DNA of 64,000 nt from JBBROS01 sp965260935 (GTDB taxonomy: Bacteria; Pseudomonadota; Alphaproteobacteria; Acetobacterales; Acetobacteraceae): positions 1,240,001 through 1,304,000 of the forward strand of contig OZ253374.1 in assembly GCA_965260935.1 (NCBI GenBank), in the 5' to 3' direction. The notes under the pieces were generated by a model. That model ran no database searches. It worked only from the letters and a program-made list of their open reading frames with translations, and had not been told where the DNA came from. Of the stretch, positions 42,300 through 50,145 are shown in pieces; the first letter of the stretch is position 1, and every line of letters starts with the position of its first letter. A program made the translations under genes and the position numbers.

Positions 42300-43146
42300 G
42301 GGACGGCGTGCCTGTGGTTACGCTGCAGCGGCGACGCCGGCGACCTCGACCCAAGCCTGGAAGGCTTGGACCCGGGCGGCCCTATGCTCGGTGGCAGCCA
42401 GTTGATGGTGGCGGAGGTGGAAAAGATTGCTGATCCGGTCGTGAGCGGAAAGGAAACGCTGCGCCTGTCCGGGCCTGTCCGGCTGGTTCGAAGCGCTTCA
42501 TCGGCCGTTTTCGGCGCCGGGTGGGCGAAGCCAGCCAAGATTTCAGCGACGCCGCCGATGGAATGCTGGCGGAGGGTGGTGCGAGCTTTCTGCCCGGTTG
42601 CTGATGCCTTTGTGCTTCCTGTGCTCGACCGAGCGCATCACCTCGCGCTTGGCCGCCCCGTCGCTCGCCGGTTTGTCGGCGATCATGACACGAGGCGCTC
42701 GGCATTGCCGTTTCAGCAGCTTGCGCAGCAGGCGTTTGGCGGCCCGCGCGTCGCGCCGGCTTTGCGCCAGGACGTCCAGCACCCCGGTCCGGCGAAGCCG
42801 AGAGGCGTCCTGATCCGCCGCGCGCCCCGGTTCGGCGAAGCCGAGCGGCCACTGCTTCACGCCCACGGTCGTCGGCACGACCTCACCCACGTGCCGCTTG
42901 TCGCCGGCCGCAGGCAGCTTTCGCCGGATCTGGTTCGCGAAGCCCTGCCCGAATTTCAGCGTCCACTGGCACCCGTTGATCCGCTTCGCGGCTCAACCAT
43001 GGCCGACAACGTTGCCGCGCGCGGCTAGCAGTTCGTCCACCATCCGCAAGCCCAGGGGAAAACGGACGTAGAGCCAGACGGCGTGGCTGATGACCCCAGC
43101 CGGGAAGCGGTGGCCGGCGTAGCTCGGGCAGCCAGGTGTCGTCATC
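42300..43146 (-). pseudogene. IS6 family transposase, heavily degraded (copy d)
   Basis: Reading from about 43146: CPSYAGHRFPAGVISHAVWL, RFPLGLRMVDELLAARGNVV, TGA, LKFGQGFANQIRRKLPAAGD, VLDVLAQSRRDARAAKRLLR, VMIADKPASDGAAKREVMRS (second D), HRKHKGISNRAESSHHP (E region). Then a palindromic insertion, and then TRRRKRPMKRFEPAG in a new frame. The first catalytic motif (HLDEV) is corrupted to HVGEV. Non-functional. The 3' remnant reaches about 42300. Confidence 0.75.
42523..42576 (+). repeat. REP-like palindromic repeat, copy 4
   Basis: GGGCGAAGCCAGCCAAGATTTC at the head and CGATGGAATGCTGGCGGAGGG at the tail. The outer stem GCCAGC / GCTGGC is perfect, while the inner stem is more degenerate than in the other copies. 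It is inserted between SSHHP and TRRR of the IS6 transposase remnant. Confidence 0.65.
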
Positions 43147-43154
43147 CCGCCCGC

Positions 43155-43367
43155 CTACCCGGCGCAGCCCCGTCCCGCAAGCCAGGCGAGCAGGGCAAGG
43201 CATGCGGCGAGAACGAGCCCGAACAGCAAGCCGTTCGTGGACGGCATGTCCCTGAACGGAAAGTCGGCGAGCTTGCGCAACGGGATCGGGATGACGTCGT
43301 CCATGGCAAGGGCGAACACAAGCCCGAGGGCGATGAGCAGCACGAGGACGAGCAGATCAAGCAGCAT
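43155..43367 (-). CDS. Small membrane protein (70 aa)
   Basis: From ATG 43367 with GGGAAATAGG upstream. Two hydrophobic segments, MLLDLLVLVLLIALGLVFAL and LLFGLVLAACLALLAWLAGR, are joined by a short polar loop (MDDVIPIPLRKLADFPFRDM). No family recognised. It follows the 91-residue protein gene by 2 bp and is probably co-expressed with it. Confidence 0.5.
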   Translation of the reverse strand: MLLDLLVLVLLIALGLVFALAMDDVIPIPLRKLADFPFRDMPSTNGLLFGLVLAACLALLAWLAGRGCAG

Positions 43368-43369
43368 GC

Positions 43370-43639
43370 CTATTTCCCGGTTGGGATCGGCATGACGATG
43401 AGGTCGGGCAAGGGACGGTCGCCGGCATGCCACAACGCGGTGCACTCGTATTCCTTGTGGTCCTCCATACACTGCCGCATGAAGCGGGCGTGGGCCTCCC
43501 GCTGGCCGGTGACGCCGTAGTAGATGACGGCCGCGAAGAACAGGAGTACCCCGACCGCGATGCAGCTCATGATGGTGTTGAATCTGCGGCTCTCCTTTCG
43601 GAAGCTTTCCCGGTAGCTGACCCCTTCAACATCAAGCAT
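43370..43639 (-). CDS. Small single-pass membrane protein (89-91 aa)
   Basis: ATG 43639 has AGGTGAAC upstream; a GTG at 43645 would add two residues. A cytoplasmic charged start (DVEGVSYRESFRKESRRFNT) is followed by one transmembrane helix (IMSCIAVGVLLFFAAVIYYG). Its outer part has two cysteines (MRQCMEDHKEYECTALWHAG). No family recognised. It pairs with the 70-residue membrane protein downstream. Confidence 0.5.
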   Translation of the reverse strand: MLDVEGVSYRESFRKESRRFNTIMSCIAVGVLLFFAAVIYYGVTGQREAHARFMRQCMEDHKEYECTALWHAGDRPLPDLIVMPIPTGK

Positions 43640-43645
43640 GTTCAC

Positions 43646-44190
43646 CTGCCCAAGAAGGCCTGCATGGCCTTGACCGCTTCAAGTCGGAAAGCGCCAGCCG
43701 CAACGTGCTCCATTCCAGCCGGCCTTGCGCTCCTGCCGCGTCTACATTGTTAGACCGTATGTAGGGAATGTGTAAAATCCCAGCCGTGACACCTGTCGCG
43801 CTTGCGGCGGCCCTGAACCGCTCATTGGACAGCCATCCGATGCTGGGGTGTGCTGCGGCGGCTCGGGGTCCGCCGGTTGGTCGCGCCTGTGTTATCCCAG
43901 CGCCGATGCCTTAGCGCAAACGTCTTTCAGGCCGCGTTCTGTTGATTTTCGCTGAGACCTGACCCGGCGTTTTCATCGAGAACTAACCCGGGCAACGTGT
44001 TTCCCGCGTGCTGCGGATGTGGGCCAAGCGGGTGTTCTGGTTTTCTTAGTTCTTCCATCGGCTGAGCTGTTTCAGAACCTGAATCTAATGTTCCCGGTTT
44101 CCAGGATACGGAAAACGCGGGAGAACCCAAACAAGGCTGGGCCTATTGTGCCCACTCCCTGGCTTTATGCAGTACGCTGGCGAGCGGGGC
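43646..44190. other. 545-bp interval without a gene, containing an IS21-type end remnant
   Basis: No ORF with family features is seen. At 43940-43995 two tandem motifs, TTTTCGCTGAGACCTGACCC and TTTTCATCGAGAACTAACCC, resemble the repeated ends of IS21-family elements related to IS408/IS1326. The istAB genes belonging to them are absent. The rest is unremarkable. Confidence 0.4.
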
Positions 44191-45279
44191 TCACGCAGTT
44201 GCGGAGTGCAGGCCGGTCGATGCCATACTCCTGGCAGTCCTGAGGCGGTATGCGTCCTCCTCGCTCGCCTCGACAAACGTCTCGGCCGGATCGGCACCGC
44301 CAGTGAGGCGGGAGAAATCCCTGTGGTTCTCCGCCAATACCCGATTGGAACCGTGGATCTTGGCATTGAAGTCGGGGGTCGCGCACATCGTGAACACGAC
44401 ATCGACTTTCTTGCGGCCCTGCATCACTGACCGCGCTTCGAGGCCCTCCACAACGCCATGCTGGACCAAAATGTCGACCGCTTTCACAATCCTGTCGAAC
44501 ATGCCCCGAGTCTTCTTTCGCTCCGCCATTCCGCTGTCGCGGCGGATGTCGTTGGCCGACAGACGCTGAACGTTCTGCTTGGTAGCGGCAATATCGACAT
44601 GAAGCCGCTTGAACAGCCAGCGGGAGATAGGGTCGGGTATCTTCATCAGCGTCTCGTAATCGAACTGCTGGAAGGACAATGACCTGATGGCATCCGCCAT
44701 CAAGGGATTGAACTCAACGAAGGTTTCGGTATCGGTGTCCCCATCGCGCCTAAGTCCCATGACAGGGAACGCGGGTGCGGATAACAGAGGGGAACCCTTT
44801 GCGTCCAAATCCTGTATCGTGATCCTGACCTCGTTCAGGACCTGAATGGCCTCGACGACCTGCTGGAAAGCCAGGGTGTGCTTGACGCGTTCGAGCTCCT
44901 TGCGGACCTTGTAAATCGAGAATGCGAATCGGACGGTGAACTGGCCGCGGGCCGACCCCTTGCCTCGGATAGCAACCGGCTCAAGGGTGAGGCGGTCACG
45001 CTTGCAGGCAAGCCGGCGAATGACTTCCTCGACAATCTGCTCGCGTTCGCTAAGGTATTTGTCGACCTCGGTGCCGTCGGCATTCTTGATGCGCGTGGGC
45101 TTTAGTGTAATACGATAACGCCCGCCGGCGAAGGTAAACTCCCGCTCCAGAATCAGCTTTCTACTATCGCCGTCCGTCCCTTGAACGAAGCTGAACCGCG
45201 GCGCGAGATCGTAAAGTGCCACCATGTTTGACTTTAGGCCGGTAGCGACTTCAAAAAGGTTAGTCTGATGCTCAGCCAT
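44191..45279 (-). CDS. Probable plasmid replication initiation protein
   Basis: The protein has 362 residues from MAEHQTNLFEVATGLKSNMV. Segments such as VRKELERVKHTLAFQQVVEA, FVEFNPLMADAIRSLSFQQF, DYETLMKIPDPISRWLFKRL and RLSANDIRRDSGMAERKKTR resemble winged-helix plasmid Rep proteins (fNplv..ai..l.frq, plarwL..rL). The family assignment is from pattern memory and moderate. Four 21-bp iterons lie upstream on the same side (47.2 kb), supporting the role. An IS4 element sits directly before the ATG. A start at 45300 inside the IS end (MLRRNEG) overlaps the IS transposase stop and may now drive translation. Confidence 0.55.
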   Translation of the reverse strand: MAEHQTNLFEVATGLKSNMVALYDLAPRFSFVQGTDGDSRKLILEREFTFAGGRYRITLKPTRIKNADGTEVDKYLSEREQIVEEVIRRLACKRDRLTLEPVAIRGKGSARGQFTVRFAFSIYKVRKELERVKHTLAFQQVVEAIQVLNEVRITIQDLDAKGSPLLSAPAFPVMGLRRDGDTDTETFVEFNPLMADAIRSLSFQQFDYETLMKIPDPISRWLFKRLHVDIAATKQNVQRLSANDIRRDSGMAERKKTRGMFDRIVKAVDILVQHGVVEGLEARSVMQGRKKVDVVFTMCATPDFNAKIHGSNRVLAENHRDFSRLTGGADPAETFVEASEEDAYRLRTARSMASTGLHSATA

Positions 45280-46529
45280 CCCCTCATTTCGCCTGAGCAT
45301 ACAATCCGCTGAAATCTGGTGCCTTTGAGACCGCTTGTTCGAACGCTTCCATGAGCGGCAGCAGGCGGTGCTCGGGCATGTTGGGGATGAGCTCGTCGAG
45401 CATGCAGCCCTGCCGAAACAGCGAGTGAGTGCGGGTCCGGCTGGTGTTGGACTTGAGCAACCGGTCCAGGCCGAGGCTTTCGCCTACCACGCCGAGCAGC
45501 GTCAGCAGCGCGACCGCGAAGGCGCTGACCAGCAGCAGCCGGTCTCGGCGCATAGGTTCGCCGACGCGGGTGGACGACAGTCCCATGCCGAAGCGCAGAT
45601 CCTTGGTGTCGCGGAACTGCGGCTCGATGGTCCAGCGGCGGGCATAGTGGTTGACCAGCATCGCCGCCGACGCCTCCGGGTCGCTTGCGGCCAGGCACCA
45701 GGGCTCCCTCATCGCCTTGGCATGAACGCACACAACGGCGCCGACCTGCTGCCCCTTGGCCGTCACCCGCGCATCGCGCAGCTTGCGCGCCCGGCCGCTC
45801 TTGCCCACCCACTCGGCGGCGGGCTTGGACGTGCCGTCGGCATCGGTCACGCGGATGTTGCCGCGGAAGCGGATGACGTAGCCAAAGCCGATCCGGCCCA
45901 GAAAGGCGAACAGCTTCTGGTCGCCGAAGCCACGGTCGGCCAGGATCGTCACCCGGCATTGCGGGGGCACCGTCTCGGCCAGGCGGCACAGGCACGCGTC
46001 CTCGTAGTCGTTGCGCCGTGTCGCGATCTCCTCTTTCCATACCGTCAGCCATATCAGAGGCGCCGCGCGGCCATGGTCCGTCACCAGGCTCAGCACGAGG
46101 GTTGACTGGTCGTCATGGTCGAAGTCGGTCCAGTCCATCGCGACCAGGATGCTGGGCCGGGCGTTGACCTGATGCGGGACCCAGCGGGCGAAGCTGTCCC
46201 ACACCTCGATGCCGGCGTTGCTTATCAGGCGGTCGACCTGCTTGATCGCATGCTTGGTCACCCAGCCCCGTGCTTGCGCCAGCGCCTGGCCAATCGTCGC
46301 CACCGCGAGCGAAGCGCCCGCCATGACGCCAAGCGTGGCACCCGCAAGGGCTTCAACCCGCTTGGCATGCAGGTCGCGACCATAAAGCTCGTCAAGGAAG
46401 CCCCGAACATTCGACAGCCGCTTGTCCGGACGCTCCAATTTGACCACCGCCAGACTCCATACCCGCTATCCGCGGTCATACGAAGTCGGCCCGAATCGCG
46501 CCTAGTAGAGGGTCAACTCAAATGAGGGG
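45280..46529 (-). mobile_element. IS4 family element (copy c, different subgroup) at the rep start
   Basis: CCCCTCATTT at 45280-45289 and its complement AAATGAGGGG at 46520-46529 are the ends; internally they diverge. No target duplication is visible. It separates the rep coding region from its natural upstream region and iterons. Confidence 0.75.
45284..46447 (-). CDS. IS4 family transposase
   Basis: A 387-residue transposase: first D in PSILVAMDWTDFDHDDQSTL, second D in CRVTILADRGFGDQKLFAFL, and the E helix VNHYARRWTIEPQFRDTKDL with the Y-(2)-R-(3)-E pattern. The N-terminal helical domain (LDELYGRDLHAKRVEALAGA) and the C-terminus are full. Intact. It is unrelated in sequence to the two near-identical IS4 copies at 16.6 and 51.8 kb. 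Confidence 0.85.
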   Translation of the reverse strand: MVKLERPDKRLSNVRGFLDELYGRDLHAKRVEALAGATLGVMAGASLAVATIGQALAQARGWVTKHAIKQVDRLISNAGIEVWDSFARWVPHQVNARPSILVAMDWTDFDHDDQSTLVLSLVTDHGRAAPLIWLTVWKEEIATRRNDYEDACLCRLAETVPPQCRVTILADRGFGDQKLFAFLGRIGFGYVIRFRGNIRVTDADGTSKPAAEWVGKSGRARKLRDARVTAKGQQVGAVVCVHAKAMREPWCLAASDPEASAAMLVNHYARRWTIEPQFRDTKDLRFGMGLSSTRVGEPMRRDRLLLVSAFAVALLTLLGVVGESLGLDRLLKSNTSRTRTHSLFRQGCMLDELIPNMPEHRLLPLMEAFEQAVSKAPDFSGLYAQAK

Positions 46530-47202
46530 ATTCGTGAGAGTCTGATGAGCCCTTAATGAAGGCATCGGTCGACGTGCTTGGTCGACTCATGTCATAAGCA
46601 TTCCCATATACTCTATCCTGGACAGCTAAGGCCAGGATTTGCAAGCACGAGATGGCGATAAGCAGCAACGGTCGCAGTCCGAAAGGCGAATTTTCGGTAG
46701 TTTTGCCAGGCACATTGGTAGATTTGTAGGGCAGATGTGAGAGGTGGCCGGTGTCGTTAACACTGGTAGGCAGCACCATGAGCGCTAGGTTAGCAAGGCT
46801 TAAATCCTGTCCAGTTTGAGAGCCATAGTTGTCTTGGCTTGGCTGGTGGGTGTCACACGACCAGATAACGGCTCTGTTGGAGAGCGTCGCCGACGCCGAT
46901 GCGACGAGTTGACCGCTACTGCTGGGGTCAACCAGGGTTCCTGCACCCTCGCCGGCAGCCTCTGGGTCAAGGATCGACTCGACCCGAAAGAGGAGAAACT
47001 ACGACTCTCAGACAAGACGAGGTTTAAAATTTGAGGTAGGCAACGCGGTAGAATTCAGGGGCACTCGATTCGACCGTCCAGGGATTATAGAAAGCCACCA
47101 CCAAAACCTGATTTCTGGTATGGGACGGGCACCCGAAAGCCAATTTAAAGCCTAAAATCAATGCAATTCGCTGTGATAAGGCGAAAGCACCACCCTTCGT
47201 CG
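46530..47202. other. Lower-GC non-coding region upstream of rep, part of the replicon
   Basis: About 670 bp between the IS4 end and the iterons. Short open stretches exist (88 codons on minus to 46779 with a hydrophobic segment PLLLIAISCLQILALAV; 72 codons on plus from 46816), but neither has a good ribosome site or family match. The region probably held the rep promoter/leader and origin elements. Nothing else is clear. Confidence 0.4.
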
Positions 47203-47286
47203 GCACCGCCCCGCAAATCTACCTAATCGCCCTTCGAGACTACCTAATCGCCCCTCAAATCTACCGTGCCGTCCCCAAAACCTACC
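47203..47286 (-). repeat. Four tandem 21-bp iterons (plasmid origin)
   Basis: Read on the minus strand, the unit is GGTAGATTTGAGGGGCGATTA. Four copies occupy 47266-47286, 47245-47265, 47224-47244 and 47203-47223 without spacers. The two inner copies share the tail GCGATTA; GGTAG is invariant. A 21-bp spacing places them on one helix face every two turns, the usual iteron design for Rep binding. They lie in the expected upstream position for the minus-strand Rep-like gene. Confidence 0.8.
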
Positions 47287-47480
47287 GCTTCTTATTTGAC
47301 CAGTGGAAAGGCTCATCCTTTGCTCCCAGCCGAGGGTGCCTCCGCGCCCGTCGGAGAATCCGATGCTCGATGAGTTCAACACTAAAACGACGAGATGGGG
47401 CAAGGTCGAAGGGTGGTGGCTGCACCACCCGAATACCAATGCGACCACATCTGCGTGCTCGCGGCCTTGTCCACCTACGC
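47287..47480. other. Spacer between iterons and inverted-repeat cassette
   Basis: This 194-bp stretch has no recognised gene. It may belong to the origin region (A+T-richer patch CTTCTTATTTGACC next to the iterons). Confidence 0.3.
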
Positions 47481-47515
47481 GGCCCAGTCACCTCATGGGC
47501 CCAAAAACGGCCAAC
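47481..47515. repeat. 35-bp perfect inverted repeat, left arm
   Basis: Begins GGCCCAGTCACCTCATGGGC and ends CGGCCAAC. Exactly repeated in reverse at 47802-47836. The two arms enclose 286 bp. Confidence 0.85.
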
Positions 47516-47801
47516 CTCATCTTGTTGCGCAAACCTTCGGATACTGTTGGCGAAGTCGCTTGATCTGCCTCAATACGCAACTGTGAATTGCGACGGCGCA
47601 TTTTCTAGCAAAGAAACTACTGTTGCATAGCTGCTGGCGCATGAAAGGAACAAACAACCGACTTCGCCAACGGTATCCCTTCGTTTAAACGACTGAAACT
47701 GCCCTTAGTTAGAACAAGAACTTGCGTGTTGCATTATGCTGTTGCCCTTGCGATCCCTATTGCAACCGAGTTCTGCAACAGGTTTATCATTCGTTTTGCG
47801 A
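47516..47801. other. 286-bp non-coding core of the inverted-repeat cassette
   Basis: Relatively A+T-rich, no ORF of note. It contains a second nested perfect inverted repeat, GTTGGCGAAGTCG (47546-47558) and CGACTTCGCCAAC (47659-47671). The overall cassette (356 bp, nested symmetry, no gene) fits a MITE-type element or a plasmid structural/partition site. Its nature is unresolved. Confidence 0.5.
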
Positions 47802-47836
47802 GTTGGCCGTTTTTGGGCCCATGAGGTGACTGGGCC
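47802..47836. repeat. 35-bp perfect inverted repeat, right arm
   Basis: Reverse complement of 47481-47515 over all 35 positions. The flanking bases differ (CTACGC left, TATATG right), so there is no visible target duplication. Confidence 0.85.
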
Positions 47837-47934
47837 TATATGGCACATCGCTGCTTGAATAAAGTCGGATCGATCGAACCTGTTGCACATGTCGTGCGGA
47901 AACGGCAGCAGCTTGAACAACAGAGGACTGTGAC

Positions 47935-48432
47935 ATGAGTAGCGCAAACGCGACGATGGAGGTTTATCTTACCGGGCTGAGAAACCAGCACGCCGTCGAG
48001 ACGCAAGCGATCGGTACTATCCAAAACGAATTACCCCGGATGAAGCCCTATCCCGAGTTGCATGCGAAAATGCAGCAAGACAAGGAGCGGTCGGAAACCC
48101 AGGCAGCACGGCTGGATGATCTGCTTGCCCGGCACGACACCAGCAAGTCTCTCGCCAAAGAGGCGGTAACCGGTGCAATCGCCACCGTGGCCGGTTTCGC
48201 GCACATCACAGCATCGGACGAGGTGTTGAAGAACGTGCTCGCGGCTGTCGGCTTCAAGGCTTACGAGATCGCGTCATACAAGGTGCTTCTCACCCTCGCC
48301 GAGGCGGCCGGGGTCGCGGAGGACAAGGCCGTACTCGATCAATCGATGATCGAGGAGCAAGAAATGGGCGACTGGCTCGGCAACCATCTTCCGGGATTTG
48401 TTCATGCCTACCTTCAACAAACAAAGGCATAG
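47935..48432 (+). CDS. YciE/YciF-type ferritin-like protein (DUF892)
   Basis: This 165-residue all-helical protein shows MEVYLTGLRNQHAVETQAIG, TIQNELPRMKPYPELHAKMQ and SETQAARLDDLLARHDTSKS, then VLAAVGFKAYEIASYKVLLT and LAEAAGVAEDKAVLDQSMIE, the DUF892 pattern with conserved E/H positions of the ferritin-like four-helix bundle (H-x-x-E in helix 1; E in YEIASY; EEQEM). Such proteins are stress-associated; di-metal binding is inferred. ATG 47935 has AGAGGAC upstream. A strong hairpin follows the stop. Confidence 0.85.
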   Translation: MSSANATMEVYLTGLRNQHAVETQAIGTIQNELPRMKPYPELHAKMQQDKERSETQAARLDDLLARHDTSKSLAKEAVTGAIATVAGFAHITASDEVLKNVLAAVGFKAYEIASYKVLLTLAEAAGVAEDKAVLDQSMIEEQEMGDWLGNHLPGFVHAYLQQTKA

Positions 48433-48447
48433 TTCAGCGGACGGAAC

Positions 48448-48472
48448 CTCCGATCACGTCAAGTGATCGGAG
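48448..48472 (+). terminator. Hairpin terminator after the DUF892 gene
   Basis: CTCCGATCAC and GTGATCGGAG form a perfect 10-bp stem with a 5-base loop (GTCAA), 16 bp after the stop codon. No T-run follows, so efficiency as an intrinsic terminator is uncertain, but position and perfection fit. Confidence 0.6.
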
Positions 48473-49128
48473 AACGTAGCGCTTCAGCTTAGTAGAACGA
48501 AACGATCCCGAAGCTTGGCAGCTGTCAGCATTGCTTGCACAAGGCGCCGAGGGCAACGCACCCGGCAAACAAGATCACCGCCGTTCGTAGTAGGCCGATG
48601 CCGACAATGTGGTTCCAGCTTGAGGTGACCCGGCTCGTGTGCCAGTATCGCCTCGCTGTTGCCGGGGACTACGAGAGAAATTCGGGGTACGAGCGACGAC
48701 GTAGAGCCGAGCGTGGTTCGTTAGCCCGGTGCTCCGACCCGAGACGCGGCCTGAACCAGCCGCCGAGCCTACTACCAAACCGCCCGGCTCGAAGGCGGTC
48801 GACTCTACATCGTCGCGATTATTCCACATTCCCTCGTGATCCGCAGATAGGACGTCAGCAACCGATTGCTCGAAGATGAATTGGACGTAATAGCGGCAAA
48901 CAGGTATGTGCCGCCACCTGAACCTGGCTCCTTCGTGCAAGGCTGCACAGAGTTCCGTGAAGTCCCAACTACTCGGCGACCTTTTGGCTAATCTGCTCGC
49001 TCTGCGCGCCGCTTTGGTCGCGGGCAGGGCCGAGTAGGGGACCATGAGGAAGTGTGGGGCGTTCACGCCGCCGCGGCCTAACCGGCGCTGGCCGAGTTGT
49101 CGTTGGCCAACCCGGCGTTTGGCGACTA
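48473..49128. other. 656-bp interval without a recognised gene
   Basis: Open stretches (for example 163 codons on minus, 48575-49066) lack ribosome sites, domain patterns or plausible composition. Nothing is identified here. Confidence 0.4.
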
Positions 49129-50109
49129 TTATCGGTCGCTTTCAAGCAGGCGTTCGCTCAAGGTCCAGAGCCGCTCCGCCGCCTGCGGGTCGATTGAGTG
49201 CGAGGCGGCCTCGGCGGGGATGCGATCGGCGGTGAGCTGGCTCGGCTCGTCGTCGAGCGGCGAGACGTCGTTATCAATGAGGTAGACGCCGCCGATGCCG
49301 TCCAGCAGTGGGCTGGTCGCCGCGAACGCCACGGTGCTGGCGCCCTGTTGCGGCGTCTTTTTGCCCACCGCCGGATCGATGATCGCTCCGCCAGCCTCAT
49401 CGATTAGCCCCATGCGCCGCAGCGCCTCGTCGCCCGCGGAACTGTTGAGCTTGGTGCCGACGACCACGCCCGGGTGGACGGCGTAGCCGCGGATGCCGTC
49501 CGCCGCCCACCGCCGGTCCAGCTCGACCGCGAACAGCACGTTGGCGAGCTTGGATTGCGCATAAGCCTCACGACTGTTGTAGCCGGCGGTGAAGTTTGGG
49601 TCGTCCCAGCGGATGCGGCCGAACCGCTGCGCGCCGGACGAGACGTTGACGACCCGCGCGTCATGGGCGGCGCGCAGCGCGGGCAGCAGCGCCAGCGTCA
49701 GCTGGAAATGGCCAAGGTGGTTAGTCGCGAACTGCGTCTCGTAACCGCGCGCGTCTCGCTCGGGACCACCTGAAGCGCCCGCGCCGTTGATCAGCATGTG
49801 GAGCGGGCGGCCGCTCTCAAGCCATTGGGCGGCGAAGGCATCGATCGAGTGCGGATCCACAAGGTCCAGTTGACCGATCTCGACCCGTTCCACATCGACC
49901 AGCGCGGCAGTAGCACAGCCTGTGTTGCGGGCGCCAACCGTGACGGAGGCGCCGGCCTTGCTCAGCGCGCGGGTAACCTCCGACCCGATACCGGCGTGGC
50001 CGCCGGTGACGATCGCGTTCCGTCCCGTCAGGTCGATCCCGGCCAGAACCTCGTCAGCGGTGGACGCGGGCGTGAAAGGAGTGCCGAGCGGATATTGCTT
50101 GTCAGTCAT
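49129..50109 (-). CDS. SDR family oxidoreductase (retinol-dehydrogenase/WWOX-like branch)
   Basis: A 326-residue SDR with cofactor loop VTGGHAGIGSEVTRALSKAG, NAG equivalent MLINGAGASGGPERDARGYE, QFATNHLGHFQLTLALLPAL, catalytic S (VVNVSSGAQRFGRIRWDDPN) and YxxxK (YNSREAYAQSKLANVLFAVE), followed by GYAVHPGVV. The long substrate region and NHLGHF motif place it in the RDH-like branch. It follows another SDR gene by 36 bp, so the two are probably one operon controlled by the divergent TetR gene. Confidence 0.85.
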   Translation of the reverse strand: MTDKQYPLGTPFTPASTADEVLAGIDLTGRNAIVTGGHAGIGSEVTRALSKAGASVTVGARNTGCATAALVDVERVEIGQLDLVDPHSIDAFAAQWLESGRPLHMLINGAGASGGPERDARGYETQFATNHLGHFQLTLALLPALRAAHDARVVNVSSGAQRFGRIRWDDPNFTAGYNSREAYAQSKLANVLFAVELDRRWAADGIRGYAVHPGVVVGTKLNSSAGDEALRRMGLIDEAGGAIIDPAVGKKTPQQGASTVAFAATSPLLDGIGGVYLIDNDVSPLDDEPSQLTADRIPAEAASHSIDPQAAERLWTLSERLLESDR

Positions 50110-50145
50110 GAGAGGCGTCTTCCCTGAGAGTCGGTAAAGCTGCGG

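Noticed and set aside
45280..46529. Target duplication for the IS4 element at rep
   Set aside because: The flanking bases (CTCAGCCAT versus ATTCGTGAG) do not match at any sensible offset.
47158..47448. Short minus-strand protein with repeats GRFEGRLG/GRLGRFAG
   Set aside because: The peptide repeat is merely the translation of the 21-bp iterons; no start or family support.
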